Source of the DNA: an archaeon
Lineage (GTDB): Archaea > Asgardarchaeota > Hermodarchaeia > Hermodarchaeales > Hermodarchaeaceae
Reading direction: 5' to 3'
Assembly: GCA_016550485.1 (NCBI GenBank)
Contig: JABXGV010000206.1
Span: 1-7,327, forward strand
DNA: 7,327 nucleotides
Made by a program: the position numbers and the translations under genes. Shown here piece by piece: positions 1 through 6,207 of the stretch (its first letter is position 1; each line of letters begins with the position of its first letter). Under the pieces are notes generated by a model. The model saw nothing but the letters and a program-made list of their open reading frames with translations. It did no database searches and was not told the origin of the DNA.

Positions 1-125
1 CTCCTCGTGCTGATTTTCTTGATATCACTGAAATAGCTCCAAAATACGACCAGGGCATCACCGCCCTCTGTGCCGCTCGCCTAGTCTTAACTTATCTTTG
101 TGCCCAAGCAGGAACTCAAACATAA
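1..125 (+). CDS. speB: C-terminal end of an agmatinase/arginase-family ureohydrolase (5' end outside window)
   Basis: Frame 3 is open from the window edge to a TAA at 123-125 and gives 40 residues. They contain ADFLDITEIAPKYD followed by QGITALCAARLVLTYL. This matches the usual C-terminus of ureohydrolases: a beta strand ending in D-x-x-E-x-x-P-x-Y-D, then a final helix starting with ITA-x-x-A-A-R/K-L. The family uses a binuclear manganese centre to hydrolyse guanidino groups; agmatinase releases urea and putrescine from agmatine in polyamine synthesis. The metal ligands lie upstream and cannot be checked here. Arginase, formiminoglutamase or another ureohydrolase is possible; agmatinase is chosen because it is the common archaeal member. 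The gene converges on the coiled-coil gene with a 60-bp gap that shows no clear terminator. Confidence 0.66.
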   Translation, partial: PRADFLDITEIAPKYDQGITALCAARLVLTYLCAQAGTQT

Positions 126-185
126 ACGAATTGTGCAAGGCGAACTAACCAACATGATATGCAGCAACTTGAGAGACTAAGAAGG

Positions 186-1103
186 TCATTCCTCACCGCC
201 TTGTCCGTAGAGAGCCCGTAGCTCGTCCATTGATAGTCTCTGGCCAGCCTTTTGCTTCACACGTGCGCGTTCGGTCAGCTCCTCCATCGCTTGGCGTTCC
301 CGTTTTTCACGTTCAGCTCGCCGGCGGGCTCGTATGTCATCTAGTTTTTTCCTTAACTTACTCTCTTGGTCCCTTAACTCCTCTATTCTTGCTCGCATTT
401 CATCCACTTCTTGTAGACATAAAACAAATTGTTGGTGTGCCTCCTGTGCCTCTGCGCGAGTAGGACCAAGACTTTCAGAAAAGCCTATGATTTTTTGATG
501 CTTCTGTTGAGCCTTTTCGACTAAAGCAACCATCTGTTCATGATATTCTTGAGCTTTATTTCTAGCTTCTTGGATTTGCTGCCATAGTTGATCTAAATCT
601 TCAGGGTGGACTCCACCTAATCGTTCTTCAACATCAGCTGCGGCTTCCATGGCTAGCGTAAGGTGGCTCATCTCCGCGAGAATTTCTCTTTCTTCATCAA
701 TAGAGGTTGATGTTGTTTGTTGGCGCCATTCAAGTTCCCTAAACCGCTTCTGCAACTCTTCTAAAGACACATAATCATCGAGTTCAGCGAATTCTCCGCG
801 TATTTCTTGGAGTCTCTCTTGAAGCGCTCGGGCCTTTTCAACCTCTGCATTCCGTAATCGTTTAAGCCGAGCAACTTCTGCATTCAGTTTCTCCCTTTCA
901 GCGCGTGGCTCTTCCATCTGTTCCCTGATGCTAGGTCCTTCGCCTCTTAGCTCATCCCTCCTGTCACGCCACTCCCAAGCTTTGCTCTTGGTTTCTCTAA
1001 TAGCCCGGTTACACGCCCGAATAGCAGCCTGTACCTTTCTTAACTGCTCGATTACGGCTCCAAACTCGTCCTTTTGACTCGTGGAACTATCAGCCAATGA
1101 CAC
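186..1103 (-). CDS. Archaeal coiled-coil protein, COG1340-like, function unknown
   Basis: The product has 305 residues, is almost wholly helical and very rich in E, R, K, Q and A, with heptad-like stretches at about 12-130 and 170-285. Features typical of this archaeal family are WRDRRDEL near residue 45, LEWRQQT at 124-130, an A-x-x-Y-H segment near 184-188 followed by evenly spaced helix, and a C-terminal GQRLSMDELRALYG (287-300), the family's usual end. The length is also usual. No signal peptide or membrane segment is visible, so it is presumably cytosolic. Relatives have been annotated as uncharacterised coiled-coil proteins, sometimes next to phosphoserine phosphatase genes; no role is established. 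The start is GTG at 1103 with a weak AAGG five bases upstream (1109-1112). The frame is closed by a TAG about 20 bases further upstream, so a much longer protein is excluded. It is divergent from the peptidase gene. Confidence 0.85.
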   Translation of the reverse strand: MSLADSSTSQKDEFGAVIEQLRKVQAAIRACNRAIRETKSKAWEWRDRRDELRGEGPSIREQMEEPRAEREKLNAEVARLKRLRNAEVEKARALQERLQEIRGEFAELDDYVSLEELQKRFRELEWRQQTTSTSIDEEREILAEMSHLTLAMEAAADVEERLGGVHPEDLDQLWQQIQEARNKAQEYHEQMVALVEKAQQKHQKIIGFSESLGPTRAEAQEAHQQFVLCLQEVDEMRARIEELRDQESKLRKKLDDIRARRRAEREKRERQAMEELTERARVKQKAGQRLSMDELRALYGQGGEE

Positions 1104-1170
1104 GACAACCTTGACCCAAATCTAGAAACACCATAACCCTTTCTCCTAAAGATTTTTTGGCACTTCGCTG

Positions 1171-1189
1171 AAACACATAATAGGTGTTT
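1171..1189. promoter_or_regulatory. 19-bp inverted repeat between divergent genes, possible operator or RBS hairpin
   Basis: The sequence AAACACATAATAGGTGTTT is a palindrome around A1180. Eight of nine base pairs match, and only 1177/1183 do not. It lies in the 91-bp gap between the divergent coiled-coil and peptidase genes and covers the peptidase ribosome binding site (1182-1186). It could be a dimeric repressor site or an RNA hairpin hiding the Shine-Dalgarno. The symmetry is seen directly; the function is inferred. One such palindrome somewhere in 7 kb is not surprising by chance, so its location is the main argument. Confidence 0.4.
1182..1186 (+). promoter_or_regulatory. Ribosome binding site that fixes the TTG start of the M24 peptidase gene
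   Basis: AGGTG sits eight bases before the TTG at 1195 and matches the anti-Shine-Dalgarno core. It supports a TTG start: there is no in-frame ATG nearby, and a GTG at 1184 is out of frame and soon reaches a stop. Confidence 0.6.
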
Positions 1190-1194
1190 GTATC

Positions 1195-2340
1195 TTGATT
1201 CCCCTCCTCGAAATAGAAGAGAAACTTAAGCAAGTACGTGCCTTTATGAAACAATCTGGCATTGATGCCTGGCTGATTTATGATTTCCGTGGGTGTGATC
1301 CTACCGGGAAAACCCTTCTCGGAACTCTAGCACCCCACTCTCGGCAATATGCGGTAATTATCGCAAACGACAATCCAATCATTATCATCAAACCTCGCAT
1401 CGAATCGCACAGACTTGTTGGACTTTCACCGAATCTTCTAGTAATTAATTGTAGAACTCAAATCGAATTCCAACAAGCAGTAGAGCAACACGCTAGTAGT
1501 TACAGTCGAATCGCTGCAAACTTTAGCACTAATCCGCAAACCGACACATTGCCTGCTGGACGTTTAGCGCTCCTCCGTTCCTCACTTCCTAATGCCGAGT
1601 GGGTTTCCGGTGAAAACCTAATGCAGATTATCCATTCAGTTCTCACAAAAAGCCAATTAACCAGTCAAGAGAGGGCAGCCAGAATGTGCACGAGGATAAT
1701 GGAGGAAGCATTTGCGTTTATTGCTGAGCAAATCGGAAACATTCGCGAGTGTGATGTAGCTAAATACATACTCGGTCGCTTCCAAGAAGAGAAACTTGAA
1801 ACAGTCAATACTCCAATCGTCGCGGTCCAATCAAACAGTGCGAACCCTCACTACACTCCGAGTGAAGCAAAGATTCGGAAGAACCAACTTGTACTCATTG
1901 ATCTCTGGGCAAAATGGGAAGTCTTCGCAGATATCACTTGGATGGGGTATACAGGCAGAAATATTCCCACTGAAATCAAGGACGCTTGGGACGCCGTTTT
2001 ACTGGCGAGAAAGACAGCTACAAAAGCCATCAAGCCTAATATTCCTAGCCGTCTACCAGATGAAAAGGCCCGAGAAATCCTTACATCAGCTGGTTATGAA
2101 GACGCAATTATGCATCGGACTGGTCATAGTATAGACACAGAACTCCATGGAAAGGGTGCTAATCTAGATAGCTATGAGATGCCTGAAACCCGACTGCTTT
2201 TACCTAATTCAGTGGTTTCTGTTGAGCCTGGTGTGTATCTGCCACAGCGCTTCGGTATCCGCAGCGAAATTGATGTCGCAATCACTCAAAATAGCCGTAA
2301 AATTACAACCCCTCCCCAAGAAACCATCCTTTGCTTATAA
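1195..2340 (+). CDS. M24-family metallopeptidase (Xaa-Pro aminopeptidase/dipeptidase-like)
   Basis: This is a 381-residue cytosolic two-domain 'pita-bread' peptidase. Residues 1-150 form the creatinase-like N-terminal domain (KQSGIDAWLIYDFRG at 19-33), and about 155-381 form the catalytic domain. All five expected metal ligands are visible: D236 (LIDLWAK), D246 (FADITW), H311 (RTGHSID), E344 (SVEPGVY) and E358 (IRSEIDV). H219 in NPHY and H318 in ELHG fit the usual substrate and catalytic histidines. The length is normal and the gene looks intact and active. Members with this architecture cleave peptides next to proline and help recycle dipeptides; aminopeptidase P-like versus prolidase-like cannot be decided from sequence. 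Translation starts at TTG 1195, set by AGGTG eight bases upstream. The gene is divergent from the coiled-coil gene and 76 bp ahead of gelsolin-like gene A, probably as a separate transcript. Confidence 0.88.
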   Translation: MIPLLEIEEKLKQVRAFMKQSGIDAWLIYDFRGCDPTGKTLLGTLAPHSRQYAVIIANDNPIIIIKPRIESHRLVGLSPNLLVINCRTQIEFQQAVEQHASSYSRIAANFSTNPQTDTLPAGRLALLRSSLPNAEWVSGENLMQIIHSVLTKSQLTSQERAARMCTRIMEEAFAFIAEQIGNIRECDVAKYILGRFQEEKLETVNTPIVAVQSNSANPHYTPSEAKIRKNQLVLIDLWAKWEVFADITWMGYTGRNIPTEIKDAWDAVLLARKTATKAIKPNIPSRLPDEKAREILTSAGYEDAIMHRTGHSIDTELHGKGANLDSYEMPETRLLLPNSVVSVEPGVYLPQRFGIRSEIDVAITQNSRKITTPPQETILCL

Positions 2341-2370
2341 TTAAAAGGTACACAACAAATAACTATGCAA

Positions 2371-2385
2371 TCGGAAAAAATAAAA
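2371..2385 (+). promoter_or_regulatory. Possible archaeal BRE/TATA promoter for gelsolin-like gene A
   Basis: A purine- and A-rich stretch (TCGGAAAAAATAAAA) lies in the 76-bp gap after the peptidase gene. It resembles a BRE followed by a weak TATA element. A start about 25 bases downstream would fall near 2405-2410, just before the ATG at 2417. The match is loose, so the call is tentative. Confidence 0.25.
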
Positions 2386-2406
2386 TGGGTCTTTGATAAG
2401 GTGAAA

Positions 2407-2411
2407 GGGAG
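2407..2411 (+). promoter_or_regulatory. Ribosome binding site of gelsolin-like gene A
   Basis: GGGAG ends five bases before the ATG at 2417, a good Shine-Dalgarno. It supports this start over an out-of-frame ATG at 2365. Confidence 0.6.
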
Positions 2412-2416
2412 AGAAA

Positions 2417-3244
2417 ATGGCGGAAAAATATCTACTTCTTCTCGATTTTGCAGGTGGGATTGTTAAACCGATACCCCTTTCTCCCACAGCAATCACTGAT
2501 GACCATATCGTCATTGTAATAGACGAGTTAAACGCGTGCGTCTGGATTTGGAAAGGTGCAAACACCTCAATGATTGAAAGCCGTGCTGCCCAGCGCCAAG
2601 CCCGATCAATAATGGGTCTAGGATACGAAATACAAGGAATGCACCTAACGATTGGGTTTCGTGCAGTTAGTCGGCTTGAAATCGTTGACGGTCAAGCATT
2701 AGACGATCCTGATATGAAACGTAATTATGATCTCCTCATGTTCACCCTGAGTCAATCATTCGACATGCTAAATGAAACGCTAGGAAAATTCACAGGAACC
2801 TTTATTGCTCCCGCTTCTCCCCCCCCTGCGTCATTACCTTGTGAAGCTGCTCCTGCTGTATCTACTATTCCCGAGACAGCTGCACCTGTGGATGCGGCAC
2901 CATCGCCTGTTTCTACTCCAGAGCCTTCAAGGTCTTCGTCCTCCACATCAACAACTTCTACAGGGCCAAGGGAGGTTTCCTCATCGGCCCCTTCAGGGGA
3001 CATGAGCGTAGTTCGCGTGGGCATCCTTATTTCCAGTATCTTAGAGTATTTCTCAAGTGTCTTTTGTGCGATAAAGCGTGGAGAGGACTCTGCCCTTTAC
3101 AGTATTGAGGATGCAGATGGCATTCTCTGCGAAGTCGAGGTGAAGGGAGGCTCAATCCGTTTCCTACAGCGCTATGACTTCAGAGGGAAACGAGAAGCCG
3201 TTCTCACACTCCTTCAAACCCGCCTTGCCAGTGTGGGACTCTAG
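2417..3244 (+). CDS. Gelsolin-like domain protein A with disordered linker and unknown C-terminal domain
   Basis: The product has 275 residues in three parts. Residues 1-105 look like one gelsolin-like domain: a hydrophobic first strand, then DDHIVIVIDE, a hairpin, VWIWKGA (W43, W45, G47) and a helix beginning ESRAAQRQ. By alignment to gelsolin segment 1, D29 and E54 fall where type-2 calcium ligands lie. Residues 131-196 are a low-complexity P/A/S/T linker, surely disordered. Residues 197-275 are a compact alpha/beta-looking domain also found at the end of gene B. There is no signal peptide or clear membrane helix. If the fold is right, actin or filament binding is the natural guess, but this is inference. 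It aligns ungapped with gene C at 30-72 with 16 identities. The start is ATG with GGGAG upstream; the gene probably has its own promoter. Confidence 0.72.
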   Translation: MAEKYLLLLDFAGGIVKPIPLSPTAITDDHIVIVIDELNACVWIWKGANTSMIESRAAQRQARSIMGLGYEIQGMHLTIGFRAVSRLEIVDGQALDDPDMKRNYDLLMFTLSQSFDMLNETLGKFTGTFIAPASPPPASLPCEAAPAVSTIPETAAPVDAAPSPVSTPEPSRSSSSTSTTSTGPREVSSSAPSGDMSVVRVGILISSILEYFSSVFCAIKRGEDSALYSIEDADGILCEVEVKGGSIRFLQRYDFRGKREAVLTLLQTRLASVGL

Positions 3245-3266
3245 ACAACTACAGAAAGGCTCCTGG

Positions 3267-3273
3267 TATATTA
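3267..3273 (+). promoter_or_regulatory. Possible TATA box for the helical protein - gelsolin-like B - membrane protein cluster
   Basis: TATATTA lies in the 75-bp gap after gene A. Archaeal spacing would place transcription start near 3293-3298, about 25 bases before the GTG at 3320. It sits inside a small symmetric stretch (GGTATATTACC, 3265-3275). No strong BRE is evident, so confidence is low. Confidence 0.3.
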
Positions 3274-3286
3274 CCTCTGCCAGTAC

Positions 3287-3292
3287 TTTTTT
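3287..3292 (+). terminator. Possible T-run terminator after gelsolin-like gene A
   Basis: There are six consecutive T residues 43 bases after the stop of gene A. Archaeal polymerases often stop at U-runs. A weak stem (CTGG at 3263-3266 with CCAG at 3280-3283) lies just before. It overlaps the region where the next transcript may begin, so it could equally be promoter context. Confidence 0.25.
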
Positions 3293-3319
3293 CAATGGCT
3301 AAGCGCCTAGCTACTTTGT

Positions 3320-3778
3320 GTGATTCGATTGGCGAATCTTCAGAAAGTGCATTCGCAATTAGAGGATTTAGTTGAGGTTCTAGAACATACAGCTAGAAGT
3401 CTGGACCAGCTATCGTTAACCTCCAAGGGCCCCATACTCCTAGAGATTGGCGACTCACTCGAGGGAACCATTCGAGAGATTAAAGAGATAGTCAGTTATC
3501 AACTAAATCAATTTGCAGGAGCATCACGGGATGTAACCCCACGGAGAGAGGCATTACAAATAATATCAGGGCTCAGTCTGGATATACTCGATGAATTATC
3601 GAGTCTTCGCCAGCACATTCAACGCTTCCAGTCTCAGAGTCAACTTAAAAAGGGATTAATACAAATTCTAGACATAAGCTCTGAGATTGATTATGTAACC
3701 GACAGCGTGAAGATATTGCTGAGACTAGCTCGCAGGATGCTATCACAGATGACACGTTTGGAGGTTCTAACTGATTAG
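3320..3778 (+). CDS. Small all-helical protein of unknown function
   Basis: The product has 152 residues and I do not recognise a family. It is almost entirely amphipathic helix, rich in L, I, S, Q and E, with breaks near SKGP (35-38) and ASRDVTPR (68-75). The halves 7-60 and 79-135 look weakly alike: each starts LQ, has a KG about 30 residues later and continues as a long helix, so it may be an internal duplication folding as a helical bundle. There are no cysteines, signal peptide or membrane segment. The start is uncertain. GTG 3320 is the first start codon after an in-frame TAG at 3308 and has no clear Shine-Dalgarno; TTG 3329 or GTG 3347 are alternatives. It ends 28 bp before gelsolin-like gene B and is probably cotranscribed with it, so a partner role is plausible but unproven. 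Confidence 0.72.
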   Translation: MIRLANLQKVHSQLEDLVEVLEHTARSLDQLSLTSKGPILLEIGDSLEGTIREIKEIVSYQLNQFAGASRDVTPRREALQIISGLSLDILDELSSLRQHIQRFQSQSQLKKGLIQILDISSEIDYVTDSVKILLRLARRMLSQMTRLEVLTD

Positions 3779-3794
3779 AAGGGGAAATGAAAGA

Positions 3795-3800
3795 GAGGAG
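3795..3800 (+). promoter_or_regulatory. Strong ribosome binding site of gelsolin-like gene B
   Basis: GAGGAG lies six bases before the ATG at 3807. It is the strongest Shine-Dalgarno in the window and firmly fixes this start. Confidence 0.75.
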
Positions 3801-3806
3801 CTTTGA

Positions 3807-4547
3807 ATGAAACGCTTGATAATGTTGGAAATTGGAGGGTTAGGATTTGTCCGCCCTGTAAGGCCAACTCCCCGAAAACTTCGAAGCGATGCTTGTATAC
3901 TAGTTTATAACGGGTACAAAAACGAGCTTTGGTTCTGGATTGGGCGTGCGATACAACTTAAGAGTCGGAGAACTGCGACAGCAAGAGTTGAGAAGATCGG
4001 CCAAGACGGGCATCGTTTAGGAGGTAGGGTTATTGGGGGAAAGGGTACAAAGCTAATCACGTTAGACCAAGACTTGATGGAAGAAGACTCCGAAGTTGCT
4101 GGATTGTATAACGAACTCATTGCGCTACTTGAGTCACCGATGGTTGTCAAAACGGAAACTGATGCGCAGGGATCATTGATTTACGCTGTGATTGGGGATT
4201 CCGAGGAACAACCGTCTGAAACTGTATCCGAATCAACATCAGATCAAGTGGTAGCTTCTGAAACAAGAACAGATGAGACCGACGCTACGACACAACCTGT
4301 AGCATTGAAAACGCTATTCGGTCTAGAGGCAGCGTTAATGGCTATCATCAGAGTCCAACAGGATATTCGTATAAGATACTCTCTTGACGGGAAAACTGAG
4401 GAACTAGTAATCGAAAGTCCTGAAGGGCTCCGGCATACACTCAGACGAAAGGATGGTACACTAAGGTTTTCGTGGGACCCGAAAACACCAAAAGAATTGA
4501 AGAACGCCGTAAAGGAAGAGCTGAAAAGACTAGCTAGCATAAACTAA
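3807..4547 (+). CDS. Gelsolin-like domain protein B with acidic linker and unknown C-terminal domain
   Basis: The product has 246 residues with the same plan as gene A. The gelsolin-like domain covers about 1-110: MKRLIMLEIGG as first strand, SDACILVYN, then LWFWIGRA with W42, W44 and G46, one position off genes A and C. Its helix begins with basic residues (LKSRRTATAR). The position matching the gelsolin calcium glutamate is serine (S53), so that site is probably absent. Residues 131-163 are an E/S/T/D-rich disordered linker. Residues 166-246 are a helix followed by strands and a terminal helix, matching gene A: I202-S244 aligns ungapped with A I230-S272 at 11 identities, including RF and the final RLAS. 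It is likely cytosolic. It lies 28 bp after the helical protein gene and 30 bp before the membrane protein gene. An actin-regulatory role is inferred from the fold only. Confidence 0.72.
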   Translation: MKRLIMLEIGGLGFVRPVRPTPRKLRSDACILVYNGYKNELWFWIGRAIQLKSRRTATARVEKIGQDGHRLGGRVIGGKGTKLITLDQDLMEEDSEVAGLYNELIALLESPMVVKTETDAQGSLIYAVIGDSEEQPSETVSESTSDQVVASETRTDETDATTQPVALKTLFGLEAALMAIIRVQQDIRIRYSLDGKTEELVIESPEGLRHTLRRKDGTLRFSWDPKTPKELKNAVKEELKRLASIN

Positions 4548-4577
4548 TAACTTGCATAACCCTCGCCTGGATATGTC

Positions 4578-5147
4578 ATGTTTTTCCTTGTGGTGACGCT
4601 TTCTGCATCATATGCCTACATCGGCGCAGCAATCAAGTTCCTTGATGATGTCCATGACCACAATTGGTTTTTCCGTGGACGTACACCGATTTGTTGGAGT
4701 TTAGCTCTTAGCACAGCAATACTTAGCGGAATCTGGATGGCTATAGACACATACTCGGCCGCTTTAGCACTTGCCCTCATAATTAGCCTGTCGCTCACAT
4801 GGAAAGTAGATAATCGCTACTTCGTAACAATCTCCATACTCGCCCTTCTCGTCGCATTCCTTCTCGGTTTTCACTTGATTTTTCTATTACCCGCTTTAAT
4901 AACACTAGTCGTTCTCATACCCACTTTTGCTTTGGATGAAATACTCCATGCGCTCCCTAACCCCACTCACCACGGTTTCACTCGTTGGTTATTGCATCGA
5001 CGTCCACTAGCAAAAATAATGGTGGTAGTATTGTCCTGCTATTTCCTTTTCACTTTCCACCACACTCTTGCATTTTGGAGCTTCGACATTGCTTATGACT
5101 TGGTGGGATTTCTCGGTACACGAAGATGCTTCGGGACAACCAGCTAG
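4578..5147 (+). CDS. Multi-pass membrane protein of unknown function
   Basis: The product has 189 residues and about five or six hydrophobic segments, near 2-20, 38-55, 59-75, 82-97, 99-118 and 144-160. Acidic motifs sit at membrane edges: FLDDVHD (21-27) after the first segment, WKVDNRYF (75-82), LDEILH (119-124) and FDIAYD (169-174). Loops carry several histidines (H26, H28, H131, H132, H161, H162). Clustered acidic residues at helix ends can bind a metal or a diphosphate substrate, but I recognise no enzyme family, and the protein is shorter than UbiA-type prenyltransferases. There is no signal peptide apart from the first helix. ATG 4578 is the first start codon after an in-frame TAA at 4557; the Shine-Dalgarno is weak. 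The gap to gelsolin-like gene B is 30 bp, so cotranscription is likely. Downstream is an 89-bp convergent gap with only weak T-rich stretches. Confidence 0.75.
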   Translation: MFFLVVTLSASYAYIGAAIKFLDDVHDHNWFFRGRTPICWSLALSTAILSGIWMAIDTYSAALALALIISLSLTWKVDNRYFVTISILALLVAFLLGFHLIFLLPALITLVVLIPTFALDEILHALPNPTHHGFTRWLLHRRPLAKIMVVVLSCYFLFTFHHTLAFWSFDIAYDLVGFLGTRRCFGTTS

Positions 5148-5236
5148 GAGGTAGAGCCACAGCCAACTATTTTCAGTAATTTAATTAAGGGAAGCCCATT
5201 GCACTCTTTAGTAATCTTTTATCCGAGGCACTGAAT

Positions 5237-6202
5237 CTAGCCATCGAATAATTCATAGTCATCACCGGTTTCTACCGCATCCTCCTGCTCCTCCTTAGGC
5301 TTGGAAGGTGCTGGTTCCGCAGATTCACCAGTTCGGCGTGCAGGATCATCTCCCAACGTCTCTGACAGCTGCTTCCGCATTTTATCAGTAACTGACACAG
5401 GCTCCACAGGAGTTGCAGCTGGAGACGGTGGCTCTTCCGTTTTTGGCTCGGTGACAAAAGAAGGATCTATACGGTACTCTCCATTTTCAAGGATTATAGG
5501 TTGCTGGCCAAACGCTTGGATAAATTGCTCAGCATCCTCCGTTGTAGCTGCTTGGAAAAGGGAAAAGAGAATATCATCACTCTGACAAAAGAAGTGAAGA
5601 AGGAGCCGCGAAGTTCTAACTATAAATTCACTAGGTCCTCGTGACGTAATCGATGCTTCGTCACAAACATCAACTGCAGCAAATAACACCTTTCCAGCTA
5701 GTTGTTCTTCATAGGAAAGAAGTCTACGGGTTGTTCGAATTGATTTTGCCCGAATCGACCTAGACGAAGGATCGAGAGCGATGGCTGCATCAAAGCTCTC
5801 AAGTCTCTTTTGGAAAGCCTCAGCAATAGCAGCCTCTGGCTTCGCCTCAACACCAATGGAAATAAAAAGTGCATCTTCCTTCGGGTGGGCTTTGAATAAT
5901 TCACGTAATTCACCTATCCTTGAATCGGTTGATTCGCCAGTTACCTCAACGAATTCTGTGCACTTAGCTCCAACAGTAATATCCTGAATTTTGAAACCAT
6001 TTCGTAAAATGAAGCGCGTTTGACGTAATGCTGTGGTTCGTTGAACAACACTTGTCGCTCGACCTAACCACACCCATATTCTCTTTTTCGGCTCATCGAT
6101 GACAAGAATGACTCTTCCGTCCATAAGATGATCTGGGTCCCAAGATAGGGATTGCAGCTCGCCGCTCTCTGCAACCTCGATTAGTGCTAGATATCCTTTC
6201 AT
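5237..6202 (-). CDS. Gelsolin-like domain protein C with acidic disordered C-terminal tail
   Basis: The product has 321 residues from the ATG at 6202. Residues 1-105 are the gelsolin-like domain: MKGYLALIEV, DGRVILVIDE, then IWVWLGRATS with W43, W45 and G47 exactly as in gene A. Residues 30-72 align ungapped with A at 16 identities. The gelsolin calcium glutamate position holds Q54. Residues about 110-245 form a second folded region with strands (EDALFISIGVEA, GKVLFAAVDV) and helices that I cannot assign; it is not the A/B C-terminal domain. Residues about 250-321 are a P/E/S/T-rich disordered tail ending DDYELFDG. GTG at 6211 would add three residues but has no Shine-Dalgarno, whereas GGTGA (6208-6212) is ideally spaced for the ATG. 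The gene follows the reductase gene by 101 bp and probably has its own promoter. Binding to actin or another filament is an inference. Confidence 0.74.
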   Translation of the reverse strand: MKGYLALIEVAESGELQSLSWDPDHLMDGRVILVIDEPKKRIWVWLGRATSVVQRTTALRQTRFILRNGFKIQDITVGAKCTEFVEVTGESTDSRIGELRELFKAHPKEDALFISIGVEAKPEAAIAEAFQKRLESFDAAIALDPSSRSIRAKSIRTTRRLLSYEEQLAGKVLFAAVDVCDEASITSRGPSEFIVRTSRLLLHFFCQSDDILFSLFQAATTEDAEQFIQAFGQQPIILENGEYRIDPSFVTEPKTEEPPSPAATPVEPVSVTDKMRKQLSETLGDDPARRTGESAEPAPSKPKEEQEDAVETGDDYELFDG

Positions 6203-6207
6203 TTTGG

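Noticed and set aside
230..463. A plus-strand 77-codon frame within the coiled-coil gene
   Set aside because: It is antisense to a long, clearly family-like coiled-coil protein and has no independent support.
2365..2466. A 33-codon frame starting at an ATG between the peptidase and gelsolin-like gene A
   Set aside because: It is out of frame with gene A, overlaps its start and has no ribosome binding site; gene A has a good one at 2407-2411.
2752..3024. Open frame on the minus strand opposite the linker of gelsolin-like gene A, and a leucine-rich plus-strand frame at 2805-3005
   Set aside because: Both are shadows of the low-complexity P/A/S/T codons of the linker. Gene A continues into a domain shared with gene B, so its own frame is the real one.
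3295..3375. A 26-codon frame starting ATG (MAKRLATL) ahead of the helical protein
   Set aside because: It is short, has no ribosome binding site, overlaps the start of the 152-residue frame and resembles nothing known.
4578..5147. UbiA-type prenyltransferase identity for the membrane protein, suggested by its D-D-x-x-D motif
   Set aside because: The protein is much shorter than that family, has too few membrane helices and lacks the second aspartate-rich motif in the expected place.
5181..5188. TTAATTAA palindrome in the gap between convergent genes
   Set aside because: An eight-base AT-only palindrome is expected by chance in such sequence and has no promoter or stem context.
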